DNA of 64,000 nucleotides from Oceanobacillus zhaokaii (GCF_003352005.1 NZ_CP024848.1:2303001-2367000); one strand, 5' to 3'; positions 9,608-20,287 are shown, counted from the first letter of the stretch. Program-made: numbers and translations. Notes: generated by a model from the letters alone, not told the origin.

Positions 9608-11809
9608 TTAATGTACTGTTCTCGTCACTGAATATACGTCTTTGATTTGCTTAATACGCTCGACGACTTTGCGTAGATGGCCTTTGTTGTGAATAAGAAT
9701 CGTAATCTGGATAATTGCCATTTTATTCCGATCCGATTTACCATTTACATGCGTCAAGTTCGTCTTCATTTCCGTTACTGCTTGTAACACCTCGTTGAGT
9801 AATCCTCGGCGGTCAAATGCAGTTACTTCTAAATCAACATGGTACTGTAGATTATCGGTTTGGACATTTTCCCATTCTACTTGTAAATATCGTTCTTTAG
9901 CTTCCTCTGTTTGGACATTCGGGCAATCAGCTCGATGAACAGACACACCTCTGCCCTTTGTAATATAACCAAGGATTTCGTCTCCTGGCACCGGATTGCA
10001 GCATTTTGCTAAACGAATTAGTAAATTATCGACACCTTTAACTTGTACACCAGAATCACGTTTCTGAGGCTTATTTTGACTTACATCCGTTTTAACCTCT
10101 TCAATGGTTTTCTCCAGATCCTGTTCTTTTTGCTGTGATTGACGGACTTTGTCTGTTAGCCTTGTAGCAATTAAAGCTGCTGTAATTCCTTGATAGCCAA
10201 CAGCGGCAAACATATCATCTTCTCCAGCAAAATTAAATCGGTCAAAAATCCGCTGCATATTATCTGCTGTTAGCACTTCTTTTGGATCAATGTTTAAAGC
10301 ACGTATTTCTTTTTCTACAGCTTCTTTACCTTTAACAATATTTTCTTCTCTTCGTTGCTTTTTAAAGTATTGCTTTATTTTACTTTTTGCTTGTGTCGTT
10401 TGCGTCATTTTTAACCAATCCTGAGAAGGGCCATAGGAGTGGTTAGAGGTTACAACTTCAATAATATCGCCGTTTTTCAACGTATAGTCTAGCGGCTCCA
10501 TTTTTCCATTTATCTTTGCACCAATTGTTTTATTCCCTATTTCCGTATGGATTTTATAGGCAAAATCAAGGGGTATCGATCCAGCTGGAAGCTCAATTAC
10601 ATCGCCTTTAGGTGTAAAAACATATACCATATCTGAAAATAAATCGACCTTTAATGATTCTATAAACTCTTCGGCATCATGGGAATCTGTTTGCCATTCA
10701 AGGATTTCTCGGAACCATGTAAGTTTTTCTTCAAACGATTTTTTTCCACCTTTAACCTGTTTGCCTTCCTTATAGGCCCAGTGAGCTGCAATTCCATATT
10801 CAGCAATTTCATGCATTTCTTTTGTTCTAATTTGTACCTCTAATGGGTCCCCTTTTGGACCAATTACTGTGGTATGCAAAGATTGGTATAAATTCTGCTT
10901 TGGCATTGCTATATAATCTTTAAACCTGCCCGGCATTGGTTTCCAGTTTGTATGAATGATTCCAAGTACCGCATAGCAGTCTTTAATACTATTTACGATA
11001 ATCCGTATAGCTAGTAAATCGTATATTTCGTTAAACTGCTTATTTTGCTTCACCATCTTTTGATAAATACTGTAAAGATGCTTTGGTCTCCCTGATATTT
11101 CAGCACCAATTTTTACTTCATCAAACTGTATATTTAGCTCCTCAACGACTCCCTTAATATACGATTCTCTTTCTTCTCGTTTTTGCTTCATTAATTGCAC
11201 AATGCGGTAATATTGCTGTGGATTTAAGTATCGTAATGCAGTATCCTCTAATTCCCATTTTATTGTAGAAATACCTAAACGATGTGCTAATGGGGCAAAT
11301 ATTTCGAGTGTTTCGTTTGAAATTCGACGTTGCTTTTCAGGTGGTAAGTGTTTTAATGTACGCATATTATGCAAACGATCTGCTAGTTTAATTAAAATAA
11401 CACGAATATCCTTCGCCATAGCAACAAACATTTTACGGTGATTTTCTGCTTGCAATAGTTCTTTCGATTTATATTTAATTTTCCCTAATTTAGTTACACC
11501 ATCAACGAGCATTGCGACTTCAGGATTAAACACTTCTTCTAAATCTTTTAATGTAACATCGGTATCTTCGACGACATCATGTAAAAATCCACCAGCAATC
11601 GTTTCGGCGTCCATTTCTAAATTTGTAAGAATACCAGCCACTTGTACCGGGTGAATAATATAAGGTTCTCCGGACTTTCTAAATTGCTCACTATGAGCAT
11701 CCTTTGCAAAATCATATGCACGTTGAATAAACGCAATATCCTCTGCAATTAGATATTTGCTTGCAAGCTGTATGATGTTTTCAATCGTTATGATTTCATC
11801 TTTTGCCAT
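9608..11809 (-). CDS. relA: bifunctional (p)ppGpp synthetase/hydrolase RelA (Rel)
   Basis: The 733-residue long RSH protein has the HD hydrolase domain (HDVVEDTD, about 70-80), the synthetase domain (GRFKDYIAMPKQN and YQSLHTTVIGP), a TGS domain (VYVFTPKGDVIELP), and a C-terminal zinc-finger/ACT region (CCNPVPGD). It makes and degrades the stringent-response alarmone. I start at MAKDEIIT (11809) after AGGTGA; an upstream in-frame ATG adds 15 residues with no family match. It lies downstream of apt as in B. subtilis but is separated from it by a large repeat. Confidence 0.97.
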   Translation of the reverse strand: MAKDEIITIENIIQLASKYLIAEDIAFIQRAYDFAKDAHSEQFRKSGEPYIIHPVQVAGILTNLEMDAETIAGGFLHDVVEDTDVTLKDLEEVFNPEVAMLVDGVTKLGKIKYKSKELLQAENHRKMFVAMAKDIRVILIKLADRLHNMRTLKHLPPEKQRRISNETLEIFAPLAHRLGISTIKWELEDTALRYLNPQQYYRIVQLMKQKREERESYIKGVVEELNIQFDEVKIGAEISGRPKHLYSIYQKMVKQNKQFNEIYDLLAIRIIVNSIKDCYAVLGIIHTNWKPMPGRFKDYIAMPKQNLYQSLHTTVIGPKGDPLEVQIRTKEMHEIAEYGIAAHWAYKEGKQVKGGKKSFEEKLTWFREILEWQTDSHDAEEFIESLKVDLFSDMVYVFTPKGDVIELPAGSIPLDFAYKIHTEIGNKTIGAKINGKMEPLDYTLKNGDIIEVVTSNHSYGPSQDWLKMTQTTQAKSKIKQYFKKQRREENIVKGKEAVEKEIRALNIDPKEVLTADNMQRIFDRFNFAGEDDMFAAVGYQGITAALIATRLTDKVRQSQQKEQDLEKTIEEVKTDVSQNKPQKRDSGVQVKGVDNLLIRLAKCCNPVPGDEILGYITKGRGVSVHRADCPNVQTEEAKERYLQVEWENVQTDNLQYHVDLEVTAFDRRGLLNEVLQAVTEMKTNLTHVNGKSDRNKMAIIQITILIHNKGHLRKVVERIKQIKDVYSVTRTVH

Positions 11810-11989
11810 ATAATCACCTAATTTTGTATCTTGATATATTATTAATGTAGACAATTGTCGAATTTACATATTTTTCCCGTTTTAGGACAAATAAATGCAC
11901 TCGTTAAATATTTTCAATTATATGCTTTTATTATTTACATGTCCATTTATAACTTGAATTTGTTTAAATTTCTAACTAATATTTGAATT

Positions 11990-12215
11990 ATAATAAAAGC
12001 GCAAGCGCCCGTTTAGCGACGTACTCCCAGGCCTTTAGGCCGTAGGAGATAAAGGAAACACGATGAGCGTATGCGAATCGATGTTGACTTTCACCCAAGG
12101 GTATAAGTGCGACTAAGCCTCTGGTTTCACCAATCGGCAAGTCTTCTTTATCGTACGGAGGTGAGGGAAGTCTCGCTAGTCGCTGGGCGCTGGAGCTGGA
12201 CGCGGCCAAACTTGT
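11990..12215 (+). repeat. dispersed repeat family A, copy 1
   Basis: The block fills most of the relA-apt gap. It opens GCGCAAGCGCCCGTTTAGCG and ends GGCGCTGGAGCTGGACG. A middle section (CGAATCGATG.TGACTTTCACC, then CTGGTTTCACCAATCGGCAA, then GTCTCGCTAG) recurs inverted at 28640-28925. A 79-codon reading frame on the minus strand lies wholly inside the repeat and is not a real gene. Confidence 0.85.
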
Positions 12216-12266
12216 CAAAAGAGTCATGGTAGGAAAATTTTAATACTTTCCTATTCTATAATAATA

Positions 12267-12286
12267 GGCCTGACTTTCGCCAGACC
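12267..12286 (-). terminator. terminator after apt
   Basis: On the minus strand GGTCTG and CAGGCC form a 6-bp stem around a GCGAAAGT loop, followed by TATTATTAT, shortly after the apt stop. It is moderate in strength. Confidence 0.6.
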
Positions 12287-12302
12287 TTTCTTAATCTGAT
12301 TA

Positions 12303-12815
12303 TTAATAGCTGAGTAATGTTAGCACATCATAATCCTTTAGTTTTTCCATTCCGTCCAGGTAGCCAAGTTCAACTAGGAATGCACAGCCAACTACTATAC
12401 CGCCTAATTGCTCAACTAATTTAATCGTTGCTTCAATCGTACCACCTGTTGCCAGTAAATCATCGGTAATTAGTACTCGTTGTCCAGGTTTAATTGCATC
12501 CTTATGAATTGTTAATACGTTCTGCCCGTATTCTAAACCATAATCTACCTTAATCACTTCACGTGGCAGCTTTCCTTCTTTTCTTACAGGGGCGAAACCA
12601 ACCTCTAGTGCATAAGAAACCGGGCAGCCGACAATAAATCCACGCGCCTCAGGTCCGACAACAATATCAATTTTCTTTTCTTTAGCAAATTCAACGATTT
12701 CATCCACTGCAGATTTAAATGCCTTTCCATCATTCATTAGTGGGGTAATATCTTTAAAGCTAATGCCTTCTTTCGGATAGTCTTTTACTATTTCAATATA
12801 TTGATTATAATCCAT
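12303..12815 (-). CDS. apt: adenine phosphoribosyltransferase
   Basis: The 170-residue type I PRTase has the PRPP-binding loop [13 protein letters not shown] and the family segment VVGPEARGF. It converts adenine and PRPP to AMP in purine salvage. Its start overlaps the end of recJ by 11 bp, so the two are probably co-transcribed and translationally coupled. The length matches B. subtilis Apt. Confidence 0.98.
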   Translation of the reverse strand: MDYNQYIEIVKDYPKEGISFKDITPLMNDGKAFKSAVDEIVEFAKEKKIDIVVGPEARGFIVGCPVSYALEVGFAPVRKEGKLPREVIKVDYGLEYGQNVLTIHKDAIKPGQRVLITDDLLATGGTIEATIKLVEQLGGIVVGCAFLVELGYLDGMEKLKDYDVLTLLSY

Positions 12816-15117
12816 TTGTTACTTCCTCCTTAGGTCTTTCAACACGATTCATACAATTTTCAAACCAGCTTTTTAATTGTTCATAATTTGAATAGTACAA
12901 GTCTTTTTCTATTTGAATTTGATTTAAGCGCTCTTGATAAGATGGTGATTCACTTAAATCCTTTTTAACTGGGTTTGAATTAACATGTACCACACCATTT
13001 TCTATTTTAACAAATCCCAATTCGAAAAACACCTTTGAAATAAAGATGATTCGTTCTTTCGTCCAACCCTTTGCATTCATAATTATTTGCATTTCCTGTT
13101 TCAAATCGATCATCTTTCGTTTTCGAACTAACGCATAGAACCATATAAATTCCTCTCTCGTTGGAAAGGCAGTTAAATAGGTGCTGTTCTCGATTGTGAA
13201 GCATGCATGAATATTCTTTGGTTCTGTTTTTTGAATGATTTCCTTTAAACGGTCTTCATTCGTAGGTAAATCATAAATATATAATACATCTATCTTCTGC
13301 AACTCCGCTATATCCGTTTCATAAGTAATTTGAGATGCATTCAGATGGACGGGCTGTGCTTCATTTGCTAATACGACAACTACTTCGTTTGGATGAGGTA
13401 AAAGCTCTGTTTTCTTTTTCCCTCTTTGATCATATAATTGCCAATCGTCTATCTTCATATCCTGCAGCACTATCTGTGCCTTTCTATTGCCATTCCACTC
13501 ATTAATTCCCAATTCACCGACCACAGTTAGCGGTGTATGCGGAGTAATGTAAGCATGCAGGTCTCCCATGCTAAATCCAATTCCCTCCACCTGAACATCA
13601 TCTTCTTTGAATAGTAATTTCAGATGGTTTTTCTTCGCCCCAATTTGCCGTGCATCAGCAGGTATCTCTTTAATGGCAAATACTGGCTTTGGATTATTCA
13701 TACCAAAGGGTGCTAATCGATTAATTTCGTCAACAAGTACTTCATTTACGTCCGTAAGCTGCAGCATAGCGTTTATTTCGATTGCTTGCTTAAAATCATC
13801 TTCCGTAAGCTCTTCATGAATAAATTCATTTAGATTTTCTTGGATAAGGGCAACATTTTCTGCAGGCATTGTCATCCCTGCTGCCTGGGAATGTCCACCA
13901 AAATGAGTGAATAATTCTCGTATCTTCATACAATTCTTAAACAAATCGAAGGCAGGAATACTACGTGCAGAGCCCTTCACCTCACCAGTTCCTTGTTTCT
14001 CCGTTAAAACGATAGCTGGTCGATCATATTTACGGACAAGTTTAGATGCAACAATTCCTAGCACACCTTCATTCCATCCAGCTTTTGCGACGATAATGAC
14101 ACCGTCTGGCTTGCCATTAACCATTGCATCTGCTTCTTTAACTATTTGGTTAACAATTTCCTGTCGTCGAACATTGATTCCTTGTACTTCTGCAGCCATT
14201 TCTTCTGCTAATATAGGATCATCTGTCATAAGAAGCTGAACTGCCAGATCCGCGTCCTGTAATCTTCCTACAGCATTTAATCTTGGACCAATTAAAAAGC
14301 CTACATCTTCTTCAGTTACATTTCCCTCAATCTTACAAACTGCCTTTAATGCTCTAATTCCGGGGTTTTTTGTAATTGTAAGCGCATGTAGTCCATAATA
14401 CGCGAAAATCCGATTTTCATCTACTAATGGTACCATATCGGCTATTGTTCCAATTGCAACAAGATCTAGTAAATGTTTCGGAAAATACCCTAGTAATTGT
14501 TCAGCAAATTTAAAAGCAACTCCTACACCAGCAAGCTCATCAAACGGGTAATCTGGTGAGCATTTCGGATGAAGAATTGCATATGCATCAGGTAATTCAG
14601 TTTGAACTTCATGGTGATCCGTAATGATTAAATCAATTCCTAACTGCTTAGCGATACTAGCTTCATGTACTGCTGCAATTCCGTTATCCACCGTAATGAT
14701 GACTTTATAGCCATTCTTTTGTGCCTCTCGAAATGCTGCTTCATTTGGCCCATATCCTTCTGTGAATCGATTTGGAATATAATAATCACAATCTGCCCCA
14801 AGCTCCTCCAATGCCTTTAGCATCACGGTTGTTGAGCTTACTCCATCGGCATCGTAATCACCAAAAACAAGAATTTTTTCGTTCATTGAAATCGCTTGTT
14901 TCACACGTTCTGCTGCTTTTTCAATCGAAGTAATATTTATTGGATTATGTAGATTTTTAATATCAGGTGATAGAAATTGATTTGCTGCTTCCGCAGTCGT
15001 AATACCTCTTTGAACAAGGAGTTCCCCTACTACTGGCGTTATCCCTGTAAGTTCATTTATTAATCTTTTATTATTCCCTAATTGCTTAAATTGCCAATTT
15101 GCTTTACTTTGTAACAT
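12805..15117 (-). CDS. recJ: single-strand-specific 5'-3' exonuclease RecJ
   Basis: The 770-residue DHH/DHHA1 nuclease has motif [14 protein letters not shown], the ITDHHEVQ motif, and the [13 protein letters not shown]1 signature, followed by an OB region and a Bacillus-type C-terminal extension. It degrades single-stranded DNA in recombination and repair. It overlaps apt by 11 bp and has its own well-formed promoter upstream. The length is close to B. subtilis RecJ. Confidence 0.97.
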   Translation of the reverse strand: MLQSKANWQFKQLGNNKRLINELTGITPVVGELLVQRGITTAEAANQFLSPDIKNLHNPINITSIEKAAERVKQAISMNEKILVFGDYDADGVSSTTVMLKALEELGADCDYYIPNRFTEGYGPNEAAFREAQKNGYKVIITVDNGIAAVHEASIAKQLGIDLIITDHHEVQTELPDAYAILHPKCSPDYPFDELAGVGVAFKFAEQLLGYFPKHLLDLVAIGTIADMVPLVDENRIFAYYGLHALTITKNPGIRALKAVCKIEGNVTEEDVGFLIGPRLNAVGRLQDADLAVQLLMTDDPILAEEMAAEVQGINVRRQEIVNQIVKEADAMVNGKPDGVIIVAKAGWNEGVLGIVASKLVRKYDRPAIVLTEKQGTGEVKGSARSIPAFDLFKNCMKIRELFTHFGGHSQAAGMTMPAENVALIQENLNEFIHEELTEDDFKQAIEINAMLQLTDVNEVLVDEINRLAPFGMNNPKPVFAIKEIPADARQIGAKKNHLKLLFKEDDVQVEGIGFSMGDLHAYITPHTPLTVVGELGINEWNGNRKAQIVLQDMKIDDWQLYDQRGKKKTELLPHPNEVVVVLANEAQPVHLNASQITYETDIAELQKIDVLYIYDLPTNEDRLKEIIQKTEPKNIHACFTIENSTYLTAFPTREEFIWFYALVRKRKMIDLKQEMQIIMNAKGWTKERIIFISKVFFELGFVKIENGVVHVNSNPVKKDLSESPSYQERLNQIQIEKDLYYSNYEQLKSWFENCMNRVERPKEEVTNGL

Positions 15118-15123
15118 AAATTC

Positions 15124-15167
15124 ACCCCTGACCTATCTATTATACTAGAGAGTATCAGGGGTAGCAA
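15124..15167 (-). promoter_or_regulatory. recJ promoter flanked by an 8-bp inverted repeat
   Basis: TTGCTA (15162-15167) and TATAAT (15139-15144) are 17 nt apart on the minus strand. A perfect inverted repeat, ACCCCTGA/TCAGGGGT, has arms at 15155-15162 (spacer, just after the -35) and 15124-15131 (leader, at the ribosome binding site), so it brackets the -10. It may be an operator or chance. Confidence 0.7.
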
Positions 15168-15225
15168 ATGAATATATTGTTAAAAAATTTAAAGAACGCT
15201 AAATACAGGTCATTTCATTTTGAAA

Positions 15226-15540
15226 TTAACCTTTATTCTCAATTTCTGTAGAGTCTTCACCCATTATTTTAATTCCATTGTCCTCTAACTGTTTACTCAT
15301 TTGTTCATTTTTCAGTTTTAACATCTTAATTGTTTTTTGCAACTGATAAACTTTTACAATTCCTGCTGCTGCAGTAATAATTCCACCCATTAATACAGAA
15401 AACAAAATCACTAGAATTAGTGGAGATTCTCCAGACCAGAAAAGATAATCCACTTCTACTGATTCTACGTTCATCACAGCGAATACTGCTACTACTATAA
15501 CTAAAATAATCGCTAAAATAACATAGGTTTGACCTTTCAT
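15226..15540 (-). CDS. LapA-domain membrane protein (YrvD-like)
   Basis: The 104-residue protein has two hydrophobic helices (about 6-24 and 40-64) separated by NVESVEVDYLFWSGESPL, the usual DUF1049/LapA pattern, followed by a charged coiled tail. LapA proteins in E. coli help assemble lipopolysaccharide, a role that cannot apply to this Gram-positive; the function here is unknown. It lies between secDF and recJ as in B. subtilis. The start has a GGAGGAAG ribosome binding site. Confidence 0.85.
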   Translation of the reverse strand: MKGQTYVILAIILVIVVAVFAVMNVESVEVDYLFWSGESPLILVILFSVLMGGIITAAAGIVKVYQLQKTIKMLKLKNEQMSKQLEDNGIKIMGEDSTEIENKG

Positions 15541-15624
15541 TGGGCTTCCTCCATTTCTTCAACTTCCTTTATAGAGACATATTTTAATTGTTGTTGGGTA
15601 ATATCTTTTCTATTTAAACAAAAA

Positions 15625-15665
15625 GATAACCCCTTGTCACGCTTTTATCATAACAAGGAGCCATC
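15625..15665 (-). terminator. terminator after secDF
   Basis: On the minus strand CTCCTTGT and ACAAGGGG form a stem, followed by TTATCTTTTTG just after the secDF stop. Confidence 0.6.
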
Positions 15666-15668
15666 TGT

Positions 15669-17924
15669 TTAAACTTGTGGACCATCAATCCGTTTCTTAA
15701 CCTTATATTCGATTGGATTACTTTGAATGGTTTTACCTCGCCAAATCAGCCATAACTGTGGTGCGACAAATAGGGACGAGTAGACACCAATAACAAGACC
15801 AATCAGCATGGCAAATGCAAAACCGGTAATTGCCGGTGCACCTACAAATAGAAAGACAACAACACCAAAGATTGTAGTAATAGCAGTATTCATCGTTCTC
15901 GTAATCGATTGGACGACACTGCGATTAACGACTGCCTCTAATTGCTTAAATGTTGTAATTCGTTTTTCATTCCGGATATTCTCTCTGAGTCTGTCAAAGA
16001 TTACAACAGTATTATTAATCGTATTTCCGACAATCGTAAGAATTGCAGAGACGATAATTAAATCAAATTCCAACTGGGTAATACTGAATACCGCTAGTAT
16101 AATAAAGGCATCATGAATCAAAGTAATAACTGATGTAACAGCTGAATAAAATTCAAATCGAATCGTTACGTAGATAATCATGAATACTGCAGCAATTGCA
16201 ACAGCATAAATTGCATTTTTAACTAGTTCTTGACCAACAATTGGTGAAACAACACTAACCGTTGGGGCGTTTCCATATTTTTCGTTAAAATAATGTTGTA
16301 CCTCTGCTACTTCCGCGTCTGAAAGTACGGTAGAAAAGCGAGTAACAGCAATATCGTTATTATCTCCAGATAATACAATCGATTCTGGCTCTAATGAGAG
16401 TTCCTGGAATCCAGCTTCCACTTCTTCAGCAGTAATACTAGAATCTGATACAACTTCGATTCTTGAACCACTTGTAAAATCAACACCTGGATTAAATTGC
16501 AGGAACGCTACTGATATTGCACCAACAATAATCATAATCATAGTAACAGAGAAGAATTTCTTCCGATGCTTGGTAATATTCCATGTACGATTGAATACTT
16601 TTGGCTCGACTACACTTGTATCGGCAATATCTCGAATGTCTTTCTGTTTTACAGCAAACCAGCTTTTTCGTTTATTTAAGAATCCACTCTTTACCCATAA
16701 TCCTAACAGTAATCTAGATCCGTAAATATTCGTAATAAAGCTTACGAGGATACTAATAATTAACATCGTTGCGAATCCTTTAACAGAGCTTGTCCCAAAG
16801 ATAAATAGTACTCCTGCAGCAATTAATGATGTTATATTTGAATCTAGAATTGCAGAGAAGGAACTTTTAGAGCCCGCATTAAAGGAAGATTTAACCGATT
16901 TCCCAAGTCGGAGTTCCTCTTTAATTCGCTCAAAAGTAATAACGTTAGCATCTACAGCCATTCCGACCCCGAGGATTAACCCGGCAATTCCAGACAGCGT
17001 TAAGACCCCATTCATTAACTCGTAAACTAATAATACTAAGTATACGTAGAAAATTAAATTAATAACCGCGATCAAGCCTGGGAATCGATACACAATAAGC
17101 ATAAATATAAAAATAAATACTATTCCAATTGCACCTGCAGCCATTGTTTGATCAAGTGCTTTTTCCCCGAACTGGGCACCGACGGAATTGGAGTAGATTT
17201 CTGTCATATGTACTGGAAGTGATCCAGAGTTAATGATATCTGCTAATTGTTTTGCTGACTCGACTGTGAAATTACCACTAATCATAACATTGGATGTATT
17301 TAGCGTTTCTGATACCCGAGGCGCAGAAACAAATTTCGGCTCTGCTTTTGTTACTTCCTCCGCAAATGAATCTCCCTCTTGATAGTCCATCCAGATAACA
17401 AGAAGATTATTTGGTTCGCCCATCGCAGCAATTTTACTAGTAACTTCTGCAAATTTCGATGCATCCTTCAATTGCAGTGAAACGATTGGTGCATTGGTGT
17501 TCGGATCAAAATCCTGTGATGCAGCACCTTCCTTAACATCAAGTCCATTTAGTAATTCATTATCATTTACATCGCGGAAAGAAAGCTGTGCTGAAGTTGC
17601 AAGCATGTCTCTTGCGTCTGCCTGATTGTCCACGCCTGCAAGCTCAACACGTATTCGATTTTCTCCCTCTATATTGATTACCGCTTCACTGATCCCTAAT
17701 CGATTGACACGGTCATTTAATGTCTGAACCGTACCTTCTAATAGAGACTTAGTAACCTCCTGACTTTCATCTACAGGTGTTACTTCATATAACACTTCAA
17801 ATCCACCTTGTAAATCTAAGCCTAAATTGATGTTTTTTGCGATGCCTGTTACTGATATTCCAATTGTTCCTAAAAACACTAGTACAATTAGGAAAAAAGC
17901 AATAATTCTTCCTCTGCTTTTCAT
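15669..17924 (-). CDS. secDF: protein translocase subunit SecDF (fused)
   Basis: The 751-residue membrane protein joins SecD and SecF in one chain, as in B. subtilis. The SecD half starts with a TM helix and the D1 motif (INLGLDLQGG), and has the large extracellular domain and ILGVGMAVDANVITFERIKEE. The SecF half repeats this with NPGVDFTSGSRIEV and VVIFDRLREN. It uses the proton gradient to help complete Sec-dependent export. The start follows GGAGG at about 9 nt. It lies downstream of comN. Confidence 0.97.
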   Translation of the reverse strand: MKSRGRIIAFFLIVLVFLGTIGISVTGIAKNINLGLDLQGGFEVLYEVTPVDESQEVTKSLLEGTVQTLNDRVNRLGISEAVINIEGENRIRVELAGVDNQADARDMLATSAQLSFRDVNDNELLNGLDVKEGAASQDFDPNTNAPIVSLQLKDASKFAEVTSKIAAMGEPNNLLVIWMDYQEGDSFAEEVTKAEPKFVSAPRVSETLNTSNVMISGNFTVESAKQLADIINSGSLPVHMTEIYSNSVGAQFGEKALDQTMAAGAIGIVFIFIFMLIVYRFPGLIAVINLIFYVYLVLLVYELMNGVLTLSGIAGLILGVGMAVDANVITFERIKEELRLGKSVKSSFNAGSKSSFSAILDSNITSLIAAGVLFIFGTSSVKGFATMLIISILVSFITNIYGSRLLLGLWVKSGFLNKRKSWFAVKQKDIRDIADTSVVEPKVFNRTWNITKHRKKFFSVTMIMIIVGAISVAFLQFNPGVDFTSGSRIEVVSDSSITAEEVEAGFQELSLEPESIVLSGDNNDIAVTRFSTVLSDAEVAEVQHYFNEKYGNAPTVSVVSPIVGQELVKNAIYAVAIAAVFMIIYVTIRFEFYSAVTSVITLIHDAFIILAVFSITQLEFDLIIVSAILTIVGNTINNTVVIFDRLRENIRNEKRITTFKQLEAVVNRSVVQSITRTMNTAITTIFGVVVFLFVGAPAITGFAFAMLIGLVIGVYSSLFVAPQLWLIWRGKTIQSNPIEYKVKKRIDGPQV

Positions 17925-17974
17925 ATAATGATAATCCTCCCTTAAATCTTCGGGTAATATATGTATGTATTTTA

Positions 17975-18268
17975 CTAAGCTTCACTGCTGCCAGTTAATG
18001 CTGCGATTGAAGCCATTAAATCATCGTTTTGGTAGGACTGAATCGTTAAGTAACTCAAATATATTCCTGAGCCCAAATGAAAAATATCTTGTACAATTTC
18101 ATGAATCCGCTTTTCAGGGTTTCCCTTCCATACCTTTTCAACGAGACATGTCCATACATCCCCTGCAGTTGCTTGTGAATATCCCATCAATCGAAGCTCT
18201 GCTGCTTTACTCACTAATACTGGTTCTACCATTGTTTTCCATTCATTGCATTGTTGAATAATCGTCAT
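17975..18268 (-). CDS. comN: post-transcriptional regulator ComN
   Basis: The 97-residue protein is soluble and acidic (MTIIQQCNEWKTMVEPVLVSK...). Size, sequence style and position between secDF and spoVB match ComN (YrzD) of B. subtilis, which controls comE mRNA and localises at division sites. The assignment rests on that likeness and synteny. No comE gene is in this window. Confidence 0.85.
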   Translation of the reverse strand: MTIIQQCNEWKTMVEPVLVSKAAELRLMGYSQATAGDVWTCLVEKVWKGNPEKRIHEIVQDIFHLGSGIYLSYLTIQSYQNDDLMASIAALTGSSEA

Positions 18269-18378
18269 GATTCCCCTCCTATTCTCGGAGATTTATTTGC
18301 TTGTCATGCTTGACCCACTACGTTGCATATATATCATTGTATAGCAATTTTTATTTTTTGAGAAGGTAGTTGACAAAA

Positions 18379-19932
18379 ATGACGAAACAAACATTTTTGC
18401 AAGGTGCATTAATCTTAATCTTTGCTGGGATGATTACACGCTTTTTAGGTTTTATTAATCGAATTGTTGTTGCTCGATTGATGGGTGAAGAAGGTATTGG
18501 AATCTATATGATGGCCCTTCCTACTCTTTTCCTAGTCATCGCCCTGACTCAGATTGGTCTTCCCATCGCTATTTCTAAACGAGTTGCCGAGGCTGATGCG
18601 AAAAACGATCAAGTGAAGGTAAAACAAATACTCGTTGTTTCTCTAATTATTACAGCTATTTCCAGTGTTGTATTTACTACTGTAATGATCTTGGCACTCC
18701 CATTTATCGCAACGACATTATTAACAGATGACCGTACATTACTTCCTTTACTAGCTATAAGTCCAATTGTCCCGATTGTGGCTATCTCCTCTGTACTCCG
18801 TGGATACTTTCAGGGGAAACAGAATATGAAACCACAAAGCTATTCACAAGTGATTGAGCAAATTGTTCGGATTACTTGTGTCGCTTTTTTTGTAAATCTA
18901 ATGCTTCCATTTGGATTAGAATATGCAGCTGCAGGTGCAATGTTCAGTGTCATTCTTGGAGAATTAGCCGCCTTACTTTTTATGATTTATACATTTAAAC
19001 GTAAGAAAACATTAAAAGTCAGGAAAGATTTTTTTGCCTATCTTAAGTCTAGTAAAGCAACATTAAAGGAATTGCTTTCTATTGCACTCCCTAGTACGGG
19101 GAGTAGGCTTGTTGGGTCATTCTCAAATTTTCTTGAGCCAATCTTAGTAGCACAAAGCTTAAGTATAGCCGGAATCTCAAGTGTAGTTGCAACAAAACTG
19201 TATGGGGAATTGACGGGTTATGTGCTCCCACTGCTCTTTCTGCCCACTTTCATTACTCATTCTTTATCTGTGGCACTCGTACCATCAATTGCTGAAGCAG
19301 ATGCAAGGAGACAAGAACAACTAATCCATTATCGCATCCACCAATCCATTCGTATTTCGTTTGCATCAGGAGCAATTGCAACAATCGTAATTTCACTGTT
19401 CTCAGGTGAATTATTAACATTCATGTATGGCACAGACAATGCGAGTAAATTTTTAATTTTGATGGCTCCATTTTATATCTTATTGTATATCCAGGCACCA
19501 CTTCAAGCAACATTACAGGCGTTAGATCTTGCAAAACCCGCTATGTGGAATAGTCTAATTGGCGCCTTTATGAAATTAATCATTCTATTTTTCCTAGCTT
19601 CTAATGCAAGCTTTGGCATCATGGGAGTTGCAATAGCAATGATAGTAGGAGTGGTTTTAGTTACACTCCTTCATTTAGCAACATTAAAGAAAGCAATTGA
19701 TTATGCGATTCCATTTAAGGATATTTGTAAAATGATTGTTTTATTAGGATCAACCTGGGGGGTTGGAATGTTTTTAAGAGATTTCTACCATTCCATACAA
19801 GCTAATATTCCGATGTTTATCCTCACCTTATTAGTACTAATCATTATATATATTATTATTCTATTTTTATTAAAATTTATTACGAAGGACGAATTAAGAC
19901 AGATTCCATTCTTGCAAAAATTTGTTTCATAG
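18379..19932 (+). CDS. spoVB: stage V sporulation protein B, MOP-superfamily flippase
   Basis: The 517-residue polytopic protein, with about 14 predicted helices, begins MTKQTFLQGALILI and shares FLGFINRIVVARLMGEEGIG and VLRGYFQGKQNMKP with SpoVB. It belongs to the MurJ-like lipid flippase group needed for spore cortex synthesis. I chose the ATG at 18379 by alignment to the B. subtilis start; a TTG three codons earlier sits almost on the ribosome binding site. It is divergent from comN. Confidence 0.95.
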   Translation: MTKQTFLQGALILIFAGMITRFLGFINRIVVARLMGEEGIGIYMMALPTLFLVIALTQIGLPIAISKRVAEADAKNDQVKVKQILVVSLIITAISSVVFTTVMILALPFIATTLLTDDRTLLPLLAISPIVPIVAISSVLRGYFQGKQNMKPQSYSQVIEQIVRITCVAFFVNLMLPFGLEYAAAGAMFSVILGELAALLFMIYTFKRKKTLKVRKDFFAYLKSSKATLKELLSIALPSTGSRLVGSFSNFLEPILVAQSLSIAGISSVVATKLYGELTGYVLPLLFLPTFITHSLSVALVPSIAEADARRQEQLIHYRIHQSIRISFASGAIATIVISLFSGELLTFMYGTDNASKFLILMAPFYILLYIQAPLQATLQALDLAKPAMWNSLIGAFMKLIILFFLASNASFGIMGVAIAMIVGVVLVTLLHLATLKKAIDYAIPFKDICKMIVLLGSTWGVGMFLRDFYHSIQANIPMFILTLLVLIIIYIIILFLLKFITKDELRQIPFLQKFVS

Positions 19933-20006
19933 GTAGGGTGGATGAGTTTCTCTTTAAATATCTTCTATTTTAGATGCATTTGAAGTGCGTGTCTAAAAGA
20001 AGGATA

Positions 20007-20116
20007 AAAGGAACGAGAAGTTCGAGGCGGCGTAGCTTTGAGTAGCGGGCTTTCACAGGATGTGGTGACTTCTGCGTTGTCCACAGGACGTGGACTGTTT
20101 TAGTAGAAGTTCCTTT
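20007..20116 (+). repeat. repeat family C: MITE-like block with inverted ends
   Basis: The 110-bp block ends in AAAGGAAC (20007-20014) and GTTCCTTT (20109-20116) and contains TTGTCCACAGGACGTGGAC. It has no ORF. It occupies most of the 355-bp spoVB to TIGR04086 gap. Only one copy is in the window. Nearby hairpins at 20134-20158 (GCGTGA...TCACGC) and 20162-20193 (TTTTCTTTTCC / GGAAAAGAAA) may be part of it or the spoVB terminator. Confidence 0.6.
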
Positions 20117-20287
20117 ACTGTTTTAGCGTGAGCAAACGATCTTTCACGCAGGAAAAGCATTTTTCTTTTCCAAGGAACGGAAAAGAAAGCCAACTAGAAA
20201 CATCGATGTGTCATTTTTACCGGACTTTTTGAACATCTTTTTGAATACACTGTTAATAATCATGGACAAACATAAGGGGGAATTAGG

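Noticed and set aside
11988..12227. 79-codon minus-strand frame
   Set aside because: It lies wholly inside repeat family A, and its composition follows the repeat, not a protein.
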